Shown here: positions 18,901-27,469 of the stretch, piece after piece | Numbering within the stretch: position 1 is the stretch's first letter | Layout of the letters: each line of letters begins with the position of its first letter | DNA from: Anthracocystis setariae | Lineage: Eukaryota > Basidiomycota > Ustilaginomycetes > Ustilaginales > Ustilaginaceae | NCBI GenBank assembly: GCA_928724745.1 | Contig: CAKMXJ010000016.1 | Span: forward strand, 62,001 to 126,000 | DNA length: 64,000 nt | Direction of reading: 5' to 3' | Program-made: the position numbers and the translations under genes | The notes under the pieces: model-generated | Seen by the model: only the letters and a program-made list of their open reading frames with translations | Database searches by the model: none | Told to the model about the DNA's origin: nothing

Positions 18901-20339
18901 GGCGTCGCTAGACGAGATGGCAGCGGAGTTCGACGGAAGTGGGCAAAAGTGAGATCGGCTTTGATGGAGCTGTAATAGTACGCCCACCCATCCGCCGGTG
19001 CAATCAAGGCGCGCGTCAACCTCTCGAGTTCCTTGAGATCATCTCCGCCTGCCAACCCAAATGAAATCTCGCGTGTCAGAAGACGCGAAGCCATCGACAG
19101 GGGCATCAACCCACCTTCGGCAGCGGCGAGCTTGTTCTTGACCAACTCGAAATCGAAGCCGTCTTGGGTGCCTTGGGAAGGCAGGTCCAAGGGCGTAGTG
19201 TGCAGCAGCTTTACCTGATCGCCGCAAGCCGAGGCGATAGGGTTGAGAACGGCGATGATCCTTTCGACGAACTGCGAGTTGACCGACTTGGGGAAGAAGA
19301 CAATGCTGTAGAAGATGTTGACCGCAGCTTTGAGTGCCAGAGGAACCACAACCAATTGACCGAGCGAGTAGAAAGGAAACGGATAGAGAGGCGCATACGT
19401 CAAGCAAATGTTCATGAGAATGCAGCTGAACACGCTGGCAAAGAGGAACGGACCGGGACCGAAGCGGATCTTGATGTACAGCACGACTGCCGAGCCGAAC
19501 GCGAGAAAGACGCCGCAAATGACACTTGGGCCAGCTTCGATGTAGTCGCCGGCAATGGCGCGCGCGAGGTCGGCCTGAGCACGAGCAAGCTTGTTGCTGC
19601 GTGCGGCATGAGAGAGGGCGATGGCGACGTTGGACCAAGCCCAAGCAACGCATACGAAAAGCAGCGTGAAGAACTCGCGCTCCACAATCGCAGCAAGCGG
19701 TGCTTCAGCGGGCTGAATGAAGGAAGCCACCAGCACCAGAAAAGACGCATTGCCGAGCGCCACCTCTGCGGGTTTGATGAGAAAGATGACCATCAGCGTC
19801 CATGCCATCAACGCGGAGCGGATGACGGGTTTGAGCTTGGGCCACGTCAAATTGGGAGGGATCCAGCTGAGGAACCACGGCAGAGGATCGAGTCGGACCC
19901 ATTTGAGGAATGCGCTGACATGTCTGGCGACGCGGCTTGGTGGTTTGCTCTTTCCATTGTTGGAATCGTCGTGGTGGGCGATGGGCTGCTGCTTTTCTGC
20001 CTGGCTAGCGTCAGCGGTGGTGGTGGAAGGCGTCTCTTGGCGGTTGGATGTTGCATTGGTGCGAGCTCGAGTTCGATTGCGTGGTGGATGATGGTCTGCC
20101 GATGATGTTGAGCTGACGGTAGCATCTAACGGTGGCGATGGTTGGCTGAAAGCGACGGTGGGCGCAGCTGAGCTTGGAGCTAGAGGATGCTCCACAGGTG
20201 TTCGAACAGGCTGAGTCGGCAGAGGCGATTGCGACGAATCCATTGCGGTGACTGAAATGGCTGGGACCGACGCTTCGGAGTTGCCGACGGGATTCTCCCC
20301 CGCATCACGGCCAGAAAGAGACGGTCGAGACGCAACCAT
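15930..20339 (-). CDS. FUSC-like/Brefeldin-sensitivity-type membrane transporter
   Basis: 1469 aa, single exon. A disordered N-terminus (1-135) is followed by a hydrophobic block of about six membrane segments (about 172-350, including ALMAWTLMVIFLIKP, FFTLLFVCVAWAWSNVAIA and SVICGVFLAFGSAVVLYI). Next come a long cytosolic region with a His/Ser/Pro-rich insert and amphipathic helices (ERLLALLREVESIQRQRLAAVIW), then a second membrane block (GIKAAALIALVSLPAYM, FENRAIWAIFMAQLTLARFRGE, ATIIGAVWALVIWYIASG, PGPPITPIISAVTTVLIVGYSW) typical of FUSC/aromatic-acid-exporter and fungal 'putative ER transporter' proteins. Substrate unknown; family members are linked to weak-acid or toxin resistance. Located probably in ER or plasma membrane. 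Divergent from the methyltransferase gene. Confidence 0.82.
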   Translation of the reverse strand: MVASRPSLSGRDAGENPVGNSEASVPAISVTAMDSSQSPLPTQPVRTPVEHPLAPSSAAPTVAFSQPSPPLDATVSSTSSADHHPPRNRTRARTNATSNRQETPSTTTADASQAEKQQPIAHHDDSNNGKSKPPSRVARHVSAFLKWVRLDPLPWFLSWIPPNLTWPKLKPVIRSALMAWTLMVIFLIKPAEVALGNASFLVLVASFIQPAEAPLAAIVEREFFTLLFVCVAWAWSNVAIALSHAARSNKLARAQADLARAIAGDYIEAGPSVICGVFLAFGSAVVLYIKIRFGPGPFLFASVFSCILMNICLTYAPLYPFPFYSLGQLVVVPLALKAAVNIFYSIVFFPKSVNSQFVERIIAVLNPIASACGDQVKLLHTTPLDLPSQGTQDGFDFELVKNKLAAAEGGLMPLSMASRLLTREISFGLAGGDDLKELERLTRALIAPADGWAYYYSSIKADLTFAHFRRTPLPSRLATPAITPAITPRTSAEHSREASDSGHASHNAALNAISTQHPSTHLQQLVPPSRPHSPSLSPLSPLTPLPSSTPAHANHDAHHMLAAASGSSTPHRESPLHGEVLFSDAANAAAKFRQLDEHPSVEPGHELTSSRFRKMARSIAAASGGSSPRRWIHHSHHPSPHDGRDHEGRHFAAWDKSSQILHNFVHKRDPAPVAIWESIRFGNLETYLHTSASNYVTEMFAQLLRETSADLLTADAEAINHIVGWLKHLNAQRYHFLRDRLMLSKEQQRDKGHRQAQETKKVIEEIEARLIEFRNDKRLKVLDPYRDALRSHDGTGDWVAELDLRTGPGEISKIHHRYLYQAWLHQFHSISFTERLLALLREVESIQRQRLAAVIWYPHWPKLLSAEAWRNSSADGHNADEPDGDPDHIPDINDTPEASRQRSRSSQTAVDHGSTTCACNVTSGPHDSSTADRPQAHAHFCSAHEHDSDADVTISDPIMDLGSTRARDPDALDPEGLLQVIGNTIYFWVHRPFHGNALFGIKAAALIALVSLPAYMKSSAGWCFENRAIWAIFMAQLTLARFRGETAFALLSRLLATIIGAVWALVIWYIASGDGRGNAYGLGATTAVAFPLLMMYRIYFPGPPITPIISAVTTVLIVGYSWKDVTAPAPGSPGYGWDTAWRRVVAVAVGVTAAYIFSYLPPSSTLREYQRLSHAATIAELGKIYCAVVGIASHAHQQGNDKMHASSGGGGGKPVSSRTQSRAGSRRTSLHHETIEAAAVKVESSPHVFHPDPSSEVVRKRIIGIRAKLRRLSMISVNVSYEFSLRGRWPAARYQELFETQMQISKLLSHTLAILERLGPAYSIALLRRTRFLDPRFLGDVVSVISMCSTALKTGEPLPQITPCPLVDRFMDTPHGFNAYVPSTSHPTGAGAHNPGLDQLLAELPQKISLATLEDAQYMTFSVGCATLFGLVVRIDKLCVAVKELVGESYAVPADVHRMLSTTTTTKTK

Positions 20340-21271
20340 GGTGGTGAGGAAAGCTCAGGCTTTTCTTGGCTTTATGTGCTGACTTGAGAGACGGGCGAGG
20401 CGAGTCCGCGAGTGCCCTTTGCTATGTGTGCTCCATCGGAGCTGATTCCGACAGCTTGTCGGAGCGTTCCAAGTGTCGGTGTGATGTGAATGTGCTGGTG
20501 GAAAGGAAAGATGACACGAATCGATGGCTTAGGCAAAGCGACTTACTGCAAAGAGGAGCCTTCTAGCTGCCGATGACTGTATCGTGCTGACCTGTGCAGC
20601 TGCAGCTGCGGGGTCCAAGGAAAAATACTGCGCATAGGCATTCAGGAACGGCGGGCTATACTCGGGTCATCATCCAAAACAAGGAGCCGGACTGCATGGT
20701 TGTTTTTTTTAAATGGAATACCAATGTTAAGAATATGTGATCCAACAATCTCCTCGGAATGAAAATAGTGAAAATGAAAAAGATGCAAAGAGTCGGATTC
20801 CGGTGGTGAGTAGGTGACACAACGGCCAACAGGTGACGCTGTGCTGTGCTGTGCTGTGCTGTACGTGAAATGCGTGACGTGCAGCTTCCGATCCGCGGAA
20901 GTGCAGCGAGCGTGCATTCGAAAAGAGAGTTCCGTTACAACAAAGTCCCGACGGCTGTAGACTGCAGCGTGCTGGCCTGTAGATACTCAGAGGACAGGAA
21001 GAACCACACAGCTGCTGTATAGCGAGGAAGAGGGTCCAGTAGATTTGTGGCCTGTCACGCAGAGTTAGCTAACCGTGCGCAGTCCTCTCACTGTAACAGT
21101 GCTGGGACCGCTGGGACCCCTCCCTCCACCCCTGGATGGATTTCTTCTTATCCGACCCTCGCCTCGCACCGCTCCACTCTTCCTCTTTCGACCTCGTACC
21201 TCCCCCTTGCCGCTTGTCACATCATCACCAACCTTTCGCTTATCGGTTGACTGTACAACATCCTCCTCAAT
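20340..21271. promoter_or_regulatory. Divergent intergenic region, 0.9 kb
   Basis: Lies between the transporter start (minus strand) and methyltransferase start (plus strand). Contains a (GTGCT)n short tandem repeat at about 20839-20862 and a short T-run near 20702. No convincing gene in it. Confidence 0.4.
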
Positions 21272-22333
21272 ATGAACCAAGTGTACGAGCTTTTGGATCG
21301 CGGCTACTTGCCGGACGTGGTGGTGCGTCGGGCGATCCGCCTGCTGAATGCGCAACGCATCCGTTCGCTCGCCAAGCCCGAGGACGACTTTGGCAAGCAC
21401 ATCGAGATCAAAAAGGAATACATCCGTTCGCTCAAGACGCGCGAGATCGCCATTGAGCAAGCCAAGGCCAACGAACAGCACTACGAAGTCGATACGGGCT
21501 TCATGCTCTCGTGTCTAGGCAAGCGCGCCAAGTACTCGTGTGGGCTCTACGAGACAGGCCGCGAAACGCTCGACCAGGCAGAAGAGGCGATGCTCAACTC
21601 GTACTGCGAAAAGGCAGGGCTGAAGGATGGACAGGATGTGTTGGACCTCGGATGTGGATGGGGCTCGTTGTGTTTGTATCTCGCCGAGAGGTATCCGAAC
21701 TCGAACGTGTCGGCGCTGAGCAACTCGCGCACGCAAAAGGTGTACATCGATTCGATCGCGGCGCAACGCGGGTTCAAAAACCTTAGCGTCTATACGGGCG
21801 ACGTCAAGGTGCACCAGTTTGCCGAAAACTCGTTTGACCGCATTCTCAGTATCGAGATGTTCGAGCACATGAAGAACTACGCCGAGCTCTTCCGCAAGGT
21901 GTCGTCGTGGCTCAAGGACGGCGGTGAGTCGCGATTGTTCATCCACATTTTCTGCCATCGCACTACGCCGTACCATTTCGAGGATGAAGACGGTTGGATG
22001 GCGCAGAACTTTTTCAGCGGAGGCACCATGCCTTCGTTCGACCTCTTCCAGCACTTCCAGCAGCACGTTACGCTGCAGGAAAGCTGGTGGATCAACGGCA
22101 CGCACTACGCCAAAACCTGCGAACACTGGCTCCAAACCCAAGACGCCAACCAAAGAAAACACGACAGCATCAAGCTGCTCCGCCACGACGCCAAGAAAAA
22201 GGGCAGCGCCGAAATCGAAGGCGAGAAAACTTTCTACCGGTTTAGGATCTTCTACCTCGCCTGCGCCGAGTTCTTCGCCACCAATGCGGGCAACGAGTGG
22301 GGTGTCGGCCACTACCTCTTCTCCAAAAAGTAG
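21272..22333 (+). CDS. SAM-dependent methyltransferase, cyclopropane-fatty-acid-synthase/coclaurine N-methyltransferase type
   Basis: 353 aa, single exon. SAM-binding motif I is VLDLGCGWGS (123-132). Downstream are DRILSIEMFEHMKNY (motif around the family's conserved E-M-F-E-H), FIHIFCHRTTPYHFEDEDGW and a C-terminal FATNAGNEWGVGHYLF. This arrangement matches the CFA-synthase superfamily and in particular the eukaryotic coclaurine/phosphoethanolamine N-methyltransferase-like branch. The substrate cannot be told from sequence. No signal peptide. Its 3' end converges on SEN54 with only 87 bp between stop codons, bridged by a (GT)n tract at 22394-22418. Confidence 0.82.
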   Translation: MNQVYELLDRGYLPDVVVRRAIRLLNAQRIRSLAKPEDDFGKHIEIKKEYIRSLKTREIAIEQAKANEQHYEVDTGFMLSCLGKRAKYSCGLYETGRETLDQAEEAMLNSYCEKAGLKDGQDVLDLGCGWGSLCLYLAERYPNSNVSALSNSRTQKVYIDSIAAQRGFKNLSVYTGDVKVHQFAENSFDRILSIEMFEHMKNYAELFRKVSSWLKDGGESRLFIHIFCHRTTPYHFEDEDGWMAQNFFSGGTMPSFDLFQHFQQHVTLQESWWINGTHYAKTCEHWLQTQDANQRKHDSIKLLRHDAKKKGSAEIEGEKTFYRFRIFYLACAEFFATNAGNEWGVGHYLFSKK

Positions 22334-22420
22334 AAGACGAGTTCGATCGTGTAGATCAGCGGAATGGAAATGGATTAGAGTTGGTTACCCATCGTGTGTG
22401 TGTGTGTGTGTGTGTGTATA

Positions 22421-24427
22421 TCAAGGCTTCTGCTGCGGTTTGAATCCGTACAGCGACCATTGGGCGAATTCGGACTCGCCAAAGCGCAGCAATGTTGTGA
22501 TATTGCCGTCTACGACCGCGACGACCACGGACCTCCTGCCAGCCTTCAATGGCGGGAAAACATTGCCACCCCCTCCTGTCCCCTCCCTCCTCTCACCGGT
22601 CCTCCCCTTCGCACCGCCACCGCCAGCGCAGCCTGGAGGACAATGCCGGAACACCCTGGCGACCACCCGCACCCACGCCACATCGAGCCTTGCGATCTTG
22701 ACCAAACTCCTGCGAAGCGTCTGCATCGCGCCGCCTTGCTTGTACACACGCTGTGCATTTGCCGCCTGCCTCGCCGCCGCGCGCTCGCGCAAAAACTTCT
22801 GCTTGCCCTCGCTAAACTTTCCATACGCCGCACGGTTCTTGGCCTCGTTTTGCGCCTTGAGCGCCTTCTCGTACTCCAACCTCGATCGAAGCGCCTCTTG
22901 ACTCATCCCCACCGTCCCACTTGCGCTGGTGGTCGTGGTTTCGATCGCATCCGGATGGAGCGAGTCAGTGATGGTGCCAAACAGCTCGGCGTCGGAGCCA
23001 GGGATCGGAATGTGCGAGAAGAGCGTCTGAAATTGCCACAGGCTCGGCACGCCGTGTGTGCGTGTGTTGAGGATGACGATACGGAACTCGGGAGGAGGTG
23101 GATGCGATTTGCGATACACCGTCGCCGGTCGCCAGGCGTAGTAGAATGGTGAGAACGTGTCAGATGACGCGGGAACGGTTGCTGTGGAAGAGGAAGGGAA
23201 AGAGGAGGAGGAAGAGGGAAGCCACGAGTCGTGGCTCGAGGGAACGATCTGAAGCGAGGAAAACACAGCATCGTAGCTGTCCCACCGCACGTCTCCCTTT
23301 TCGCCCAAGAACCGCCTTCCGTCCTTGCGACCGCCGCTAGCCAAACCTAGACTCAATCCGAGACTCGCCACATTGCGCTTTCTCGAACCCAATGCCATGA
23401 GTCTGCCGATCGTCTGCGCGTACAGCCGATGGATCCACCTGGCAACCATCCTCGCTGCATCGCCTCCGAGCTGCACCATCCTTCTGGGGATGTAGAGCAG
23501 AACATCCCATACCGTCACCAGCCTGATCGGACGCTGTGGATCCGCAATCACTCCCTGTGGTGCCAAACCCGGGTTGCCCTTCCTCGCCAACGTCGTCGCG
23601 GACACCGGCGCCGCGCGCACCGCATCGACGATCTTGGCGCGCTGCACCACATAACCGAGCCGCTTGAGATACGCATACACCAGATACGCCTCCCTCGTCA
23701 ACGGCTCATCCTCCACCTCGGCTTCGCCCGGTAGCATCAATTGCGCAAATGCCTGTTGTAACGACATGGGAGCGAGCGCGCCTTGGTGCGTTTGGTGGTA
23801 GATCTGCAAACTGCCCCTTTCGGCCAGGAAGAGTGCTTCTTCGGGCAAGAGTTGGTTGGTGGCTTTCGTATGCGTCTTTCCCGTCTGCGTGTCGACGACT
23901 TGGGATCGTCGGATGATTCCGACGGTTTCAAAGATCTTGCCCTGGACGTCGTGCAGTGTGGCGCGGCGGGTGGTTGGACGCCAGGTGGCTTTGACGAGCG
24001 ATCTAGAGCTGACGGTACGCTCTCCGGAGACGGCCTGGTACATGGCTTGACGACTGCGTTCGAGCAGTTTCGATTGTCCGCCAAACCCCGTGGGTTCGAA
24101 ATCCTTTTCTCCTCGTTTCGGGATCGCCGCAGCAGAAGCGGAGGACGAGGTTTTGGATTTGGAGTTGATCGTGGAGAGCAAGCGAAGGTAATCGGGCGCC
24201 TCGTCTTCATCTGCCGAGTCATCACCGCCAGCGGCACCACCAACAGGTAAAGAGGAGGAGGAGGAGGAGGAGGAGGAGGGGCGGAATGCGGTCGGCGTCG
24301 AGGTGGGATCGTCCATGTCATCCGTCAAGCTGTACGCTGCGGGTGTCGAGGGAGTATGACTGGTGGATCCGAGTGGTGATGAGTTTGAGCCCGGAGATGG
24401 ACGACGAGGCGTGATTGGCTCCGCCAT
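22421..24427 (-). CDS. SEN54: tRNA-splicing endonuclease subunit Sen54
   Basis: Structural subunit of the Sen2-Sen15-Sen34-Sen54 complex that cuts introns from pre-tRNA. The Sen54 N-terminal domain is clear: the region from MYQAVSGERTVSSRSLVKATW through VQGKIFETVGIIRR, then the family signature LLPEEALFLAERGSLQI and the helix LTREAYLVYAYLKRLGYVVQRA. The C-terminal part (FRIVILNTRTHGVPSLWQFQTLF) is the endonuclease-fold remnant without catalytic residues, as expected for this subunit. 668 aa, larger than yeast Sen54 (467) because of Ser-rich and Gly-rich inserts, including a poly-Ser run (about 48-58) coded by a GGA/GAG repeat at 24250-24280. Next gene upstream on the same strand is TPT1, another tRNA-splicing enzyme. 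Confidence 0.9.
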   Translation of the reverse strand: MAEPITPRRPSPGSNSSPLGSTSHTPSTPAAYSLTDDMDDPTSTPTAFRPSSSSSSSSSLPVGGAAGGDDSADEDEAPDYLRLLSTINSKSKTSSSASAAAIPKRGEKDFEPTGFGGQSKLLERSRQAMYQAVSGERTVSSRSLVKATWRPTTRRATLHDVQGKIFETVGIIRRSQVVDTQTGKTHTKATNQLLPEEALFLAERGSLQIYHQTHQGALAPMSLQQAFAQLMLPGEAEVEDEPLTREAYLVYAYLKRLGYVVQRAKIVDAVRAAPVSATTLARKGNPGLAPQGVIADPQRPIRLVTVWDVLLYIPRRMVQLGGDAARMVARWIHRLYAQTIGRLMALGSRKRNVASLGLSLGLASGGRKDGRRFLGEKGDVRWDSYDAVFSSLQIVPSSHDSWLPSSSSSFPSSSTATVPASSDTFSPFYYAWRPATVYRKSHPPPPEFRIVILNTRTHGVPSLWQFQTLFSHIPIPGSDAELFGTITDSLHPDAIETTTTSASGTVGMSQEALRSRLEYEKALKAQNEAKNRAAYGKFSEGKQKFLRERAAARQAANAQRVYKQGGAMQTLRRSLVKIARLDVAWVRVVARVFRHCPPGCAGGGGAKGRTGERREGTGGGGNVFPPLKAGRRSVVVAVVDGNITTLLRFGESEFAQWSLYGFKPQQKP

Positions 24428-24552
24428 TCTGGGCCAAGACTAGCGCATCAGATGTACGATGGTGTCTGACAAGAAGAAGAGGCGGTGAGTTGGACCGGAA
24501 CAAAAAAAAAAAAAGAAGGAAAAAAAGAGAAAAATGTGGAGGAATTATAATA

Positions 24553-25342
24553 CACCTTTTTTCAATCAAGTTCGGAATTCGGACTGTCAACTTCGATAAC
24601 AAGTTCGGTAACTACACTGCTTTTCGATGCACTTGTTCGGTAGCATGTATGCTTTTCGGTACAGTTGTTTGGTATCGTGTATGCTTTTCGATAAGATACA
24701 CATCAAGTTCGGTAATGCTTGCTTACAAGTTCGGTACAACAAGCATGTTCGGTAACCAAGTAGTTCCTTGATCACTGTCTCTAGCGTTGTTACTGTACTT
24801 GAGATGATGGTTTCGCAATGAATGATGTTGACAAGACAGCTACGATTGCGATTACGTGTGACGATGAGCGCTACAGTGCAATACAGTACAGTTCAGAGAC
24901 CGAAACGCTGGATGGCGGTAGCAGCGTCGTGACGTGTGACTACAGGCTTGACCTTTGAGAAGACGTTCTCGGCGATGTTCAGCCACGGCGAGTATGGTGG
25001 TAGGAAATCGATTTGATGACCATGAGCGTTACACGTTGCTTACAGTTCTGTTATGACGTACCATTGCAATGTGAAGCTATGATACATTGCAAGAACGTGG
25101 TATGGTGGTAGTGGTTAGCAGCGATGGCGAGGAGGATGTGTCTTGGAAGCTGATCTCAAGAAGCTACGGTGAGGACAACTCACTCAGACACCGTTTGGAT
25201 ACCGAATTCGATCCTCAGCTTTATCGATTTTGTCTCACACGCTACACCGAAACACTTGGACAATACCGAACAAGCAGTTCGAACAAGCTCGCTTATTCCG
25301 AATTCCGTACGCCGGCATACCGAACTTGATTGAAAAAAGGTG
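24553..25342. mobile_element. Degenerate Tc1/mariner-type element (790 bp)
   Basis: Bounded by perfect 23-bp terminal inverted repeats, left 24553-24575 starting CACCTTTTTTCAATC and its reverse complement at 25320-25342, each flanked by a TA dinucleotide (24551-24552 and 25343-25344), the target duplication of this superfamily. The left 200 bp hold about ten copies of TTCGGTA-like motifs at 17-22 bp spacing (for example 24604, 24636, 24655, 24708, 24730, 24748); matching TACCGAA motifs occur toward the right end. Inside is a transposase fragment (next entry). Non-autonomous; sits between SEN54 and TPT1. Confidence 0.85.
24893..25035 (-). pseudogene. Tc1/mariner transposase C-terminal fragment
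   Basis: The minus strand reads GHQIDFLPPYSPWLNIAENV and FSKVKPVVTRHDAATAIQRF up to a TGA at 24893. PYSPWLNIAENVF is the third catalytic-residue region of DD34E transposases, with the acidic residue (E in AEN) still present. The two upstream aspartate regions are gone. Related to, but diverged from, the transposase at 37097-38227. Confidence 0.75.
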
Positions 25343-25493
25343 TAAATTCACCGCCTTCTTTTCTTTTCTTTTTTCTTTTCTTTTCTTTTTTTTTATGCGA
25401 CATTCGTTGGACCCTGAATCACACATCCAAACATCCATTCCAGCAAGATTCAACGATGTCCTTGATTGATTGAGTCATACAAAGGCAAGAGGA

Positions 25494-26438
25494 TCAAGGC
25501 TTCCAAACGACCTTTCCGTTCTGGTCCTCGACCTTGGTGAAGTACTTTATACTGAGCATTTGCGTATCCTGCTCGCCCGGTGTTAAAACCACGCCGTTGC
25601 TGGAGACAAGAAACTCGATACCATCGTTGATTGCGCGGGCTATATCGATGTAGATCAACCTATTGGCCGATTTCCTCATACCCGAGATCACCCCTTGCTC
25701 TCCGAACTTGCCTTTCGCCAGATGGATGTGGTTGCGCGTCATGGGTTTGAGCCCGCCCGATGCCAAGATGTCTCCCCACGCTTGGGTGTAAGTTCCATGA
25801 ATCACTTGCACCTTGGCGTCTGCGTTTGGGTGTTGCAAGTTGAGATCGCCAAGTTTTGCATCGATCGCACCGATGAGTTCGTCATCTTCGTCCTTTTGAC
25901 CTTTCTCGTTGAATGATAGCAGATGGAGGTTGTCCAGGGTGAGGCGAACGTGTTCGAGCTCGTTGACTTGCTTTAACGAATGGCCCTGCACAGCACGGAT
26001 GTACCACTGGTCGGCTTCCTGTTTGAGCTCGAACCGCTTCTTGTCGTTACTCTCCACGATGGCTTCGACATCTTTCAGTGCCGGTCTTCGTTTTCCCTTG
26101 CCATCTGCTTCGCCCTCAGCCATATTGACGCTCTTGACCCGCGGCCGGTCCAACACATCCTTCAAAGCGATGTATCCATCGGCTCGGATCTGGAGCCCTT
26201 CCTTGTCGGCACCGTGACGAAGGATGTATGCTAGCGATTTGGAGAGTTGTGTGCTGGCTGACTGATGTTGGCGGGTAGGTTTTGCAGAGGCTGAAGATGA
26301 GGACAAGGACGAAGCTCGAGCGGCTTTCTTGTCGGCGGCCTGTTGGGATTTGAGCGCCTTTTGTGCTTCCTTGCGCGCTTTGCGCTCTGGATTGGAAGCT
26401 TGCGGTATTGTTGGTGGGGATGGTTCAACGTTCGACAT
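25494..26438 (-). CDS. TPT1: tRNA 2'-phosphotransferase
   Basis: Removes the 2'-phosphate left at the splice junction after tRNA ligation, using NAD+. The domain is clear: LSKSLAYILRHGADKEGLQI with RADGYIALKDVL at the start (the conserved L-R-H segment), IRAVQGHSL, VIHGTYTQAWGDILASGGL, and the histidine motif RNHIHLA followed by RLIYIDIARAINDGIEFLVSSNGVVLTPG. The chosen start is the ATG at 26438 (MSNVEPSPPTIPQ); a longer in-frame ATG at 26597 adds 53 unlikely residues. 314 aa, with a Lys/Ala/Ser-rich N-terminal extension compared with yeast Tpt1 (230 aa). Divergent from the SET-domain gene. Confidence 0.92.
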   Translation of the reverse strand: MSNVEPSPPTIPQASNPERKARKEAQKALKSQQAADKKAARASSLSSSSASAKPTRQHQSASTQLSKSLAYILRHGADKEGLQIRADGYIALKDVLDRPRVKSVNMAEGEADGKGKRRPALKDVEAIVESNDKKRFELKQEADQWYIRAVQGHSLKQVNELEHVRLTLDNLHLLSFNEKGQKDEDDELIGAIDAKLGDLNLQHPNADAKVQVIHGTYTQAWGDILASGGLKPMTRNHIHLAKGKFGEQGVISGMRKSANRLIYIDIARAINDGIEFLVSSNGVVLTPGEQDTQMLSIKYFTKVEDQNGKVVWKP

Positions 26439-27469
26439 GGTGGCTGTGCCTGTCGATGTAGCGGTGATGGGTGATTGAGCAATAGACTGTTGCTGTATGC
26501 TGCTAATTGAGAGGTCAGTTCGTAGAAGAAAGCTCAGAAGAGTTTGTTCGTGCGAAACGAGACACATTTGTGGAGGACTCACAGTCGGAAATTTCAATCA
26601 TCAATGTTATGTTCAAAGATCAAACAGCTAGACTGGCTGGCGACTCATTCTGCTCATTCGCGCGAATGAAAGCGCAAAGATCCGTGCGAAGCATATTTCA
26701 AAATATATATTTTTATATTAATTATATATGCGGAAACGGAAGCGGATGCCACATTTGGTCGTTGTCGTCGGATGAATGGATCGCAGCGACACACGACACC
26801 TTTTCAGATCTCGCTTGGCGATCAGGTGCATGCGAGCGAACAGCGCTTCAGATCTCATTGGCTATCCTCTTGTTTGTGTCGGTTAAACCTCTACTTGGAC
26901 TATTCAGTACTTGTATAACAAAACATGGCGATTTCGCTGAGGATGGTTTGCGTCGGTGATGACGGCTGTCATGGCGTTGCGGACTGTAGCGAGACAGGTG
27001 CGATGGAGCGGAGAATTTGCACTACAGCGGGGCAGCGGGGCAGATCAAAAGAGCCTTGGCAGCAACATGAAAACGTCGCTCGCTCACTCACTCTCATGAG
27101 TTTCGGTGGGTCGGTCGATCAAACGGTTCGCAGGTGAGTTGCATGGCGTACGTACATGTGCACAGCCCGGTCTAATTGTGCTGGTTGGGTCCATCCCCCC
27201 CCTCCCCCCTGTTGACTTGGGCCCGGCTCGGCTTTATGCCGGATTCGCCATTTATTATTATTATTATTGGCAGACGACGCATCATTGTTGGCATTATTCT
27301 CGCTTCCAACTCACCTCGGCCCGCCTTTCAACACCAGCCAGCTTCTTCTTCTTCTTCTAGTCCTGGCTTGTCCTTCCACCCTTCCCCGCCTTCTTCTTCC
27401 CTTCCTCTCGTTGCTTACCTCCATCCATCTTCCCGTTCCAGACAATTCATCCGTTCCAAAACCGACAAG
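26439..27469. promoter_or_regulatory. Divergent intergenic region, 1.0 kb
   Basis: Between TPT1 and the SET-domain gene. It includes an AT-rich stretch at about 26697-26730, a (TTA)n run at 27251-27267 and pyrimidine-rich sequence (TTC/TCC) at 27340-27420 just upstream of the SET start. No gene assigned; a 5' untranslated intron for either gene is possible. Confidence 0.4.

Noticed and set aside
15759..20105. Long open frames antisense to the FUSC-like transporter (for example 19164-20105 and 16143-16694, plus strand)
   Set aside because: They mirror the codon structure of a GC-rich gene, contain no domain, and their composition (Arg/His-rich) is that of shadow frames.
20839..20862. GTGCT tandem repeats as a CRISPR-like or regulatory array
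   Set aside because: Pure short tandem repeat without spacers in a eukaryotic promoter region; ordinary microsatellite.
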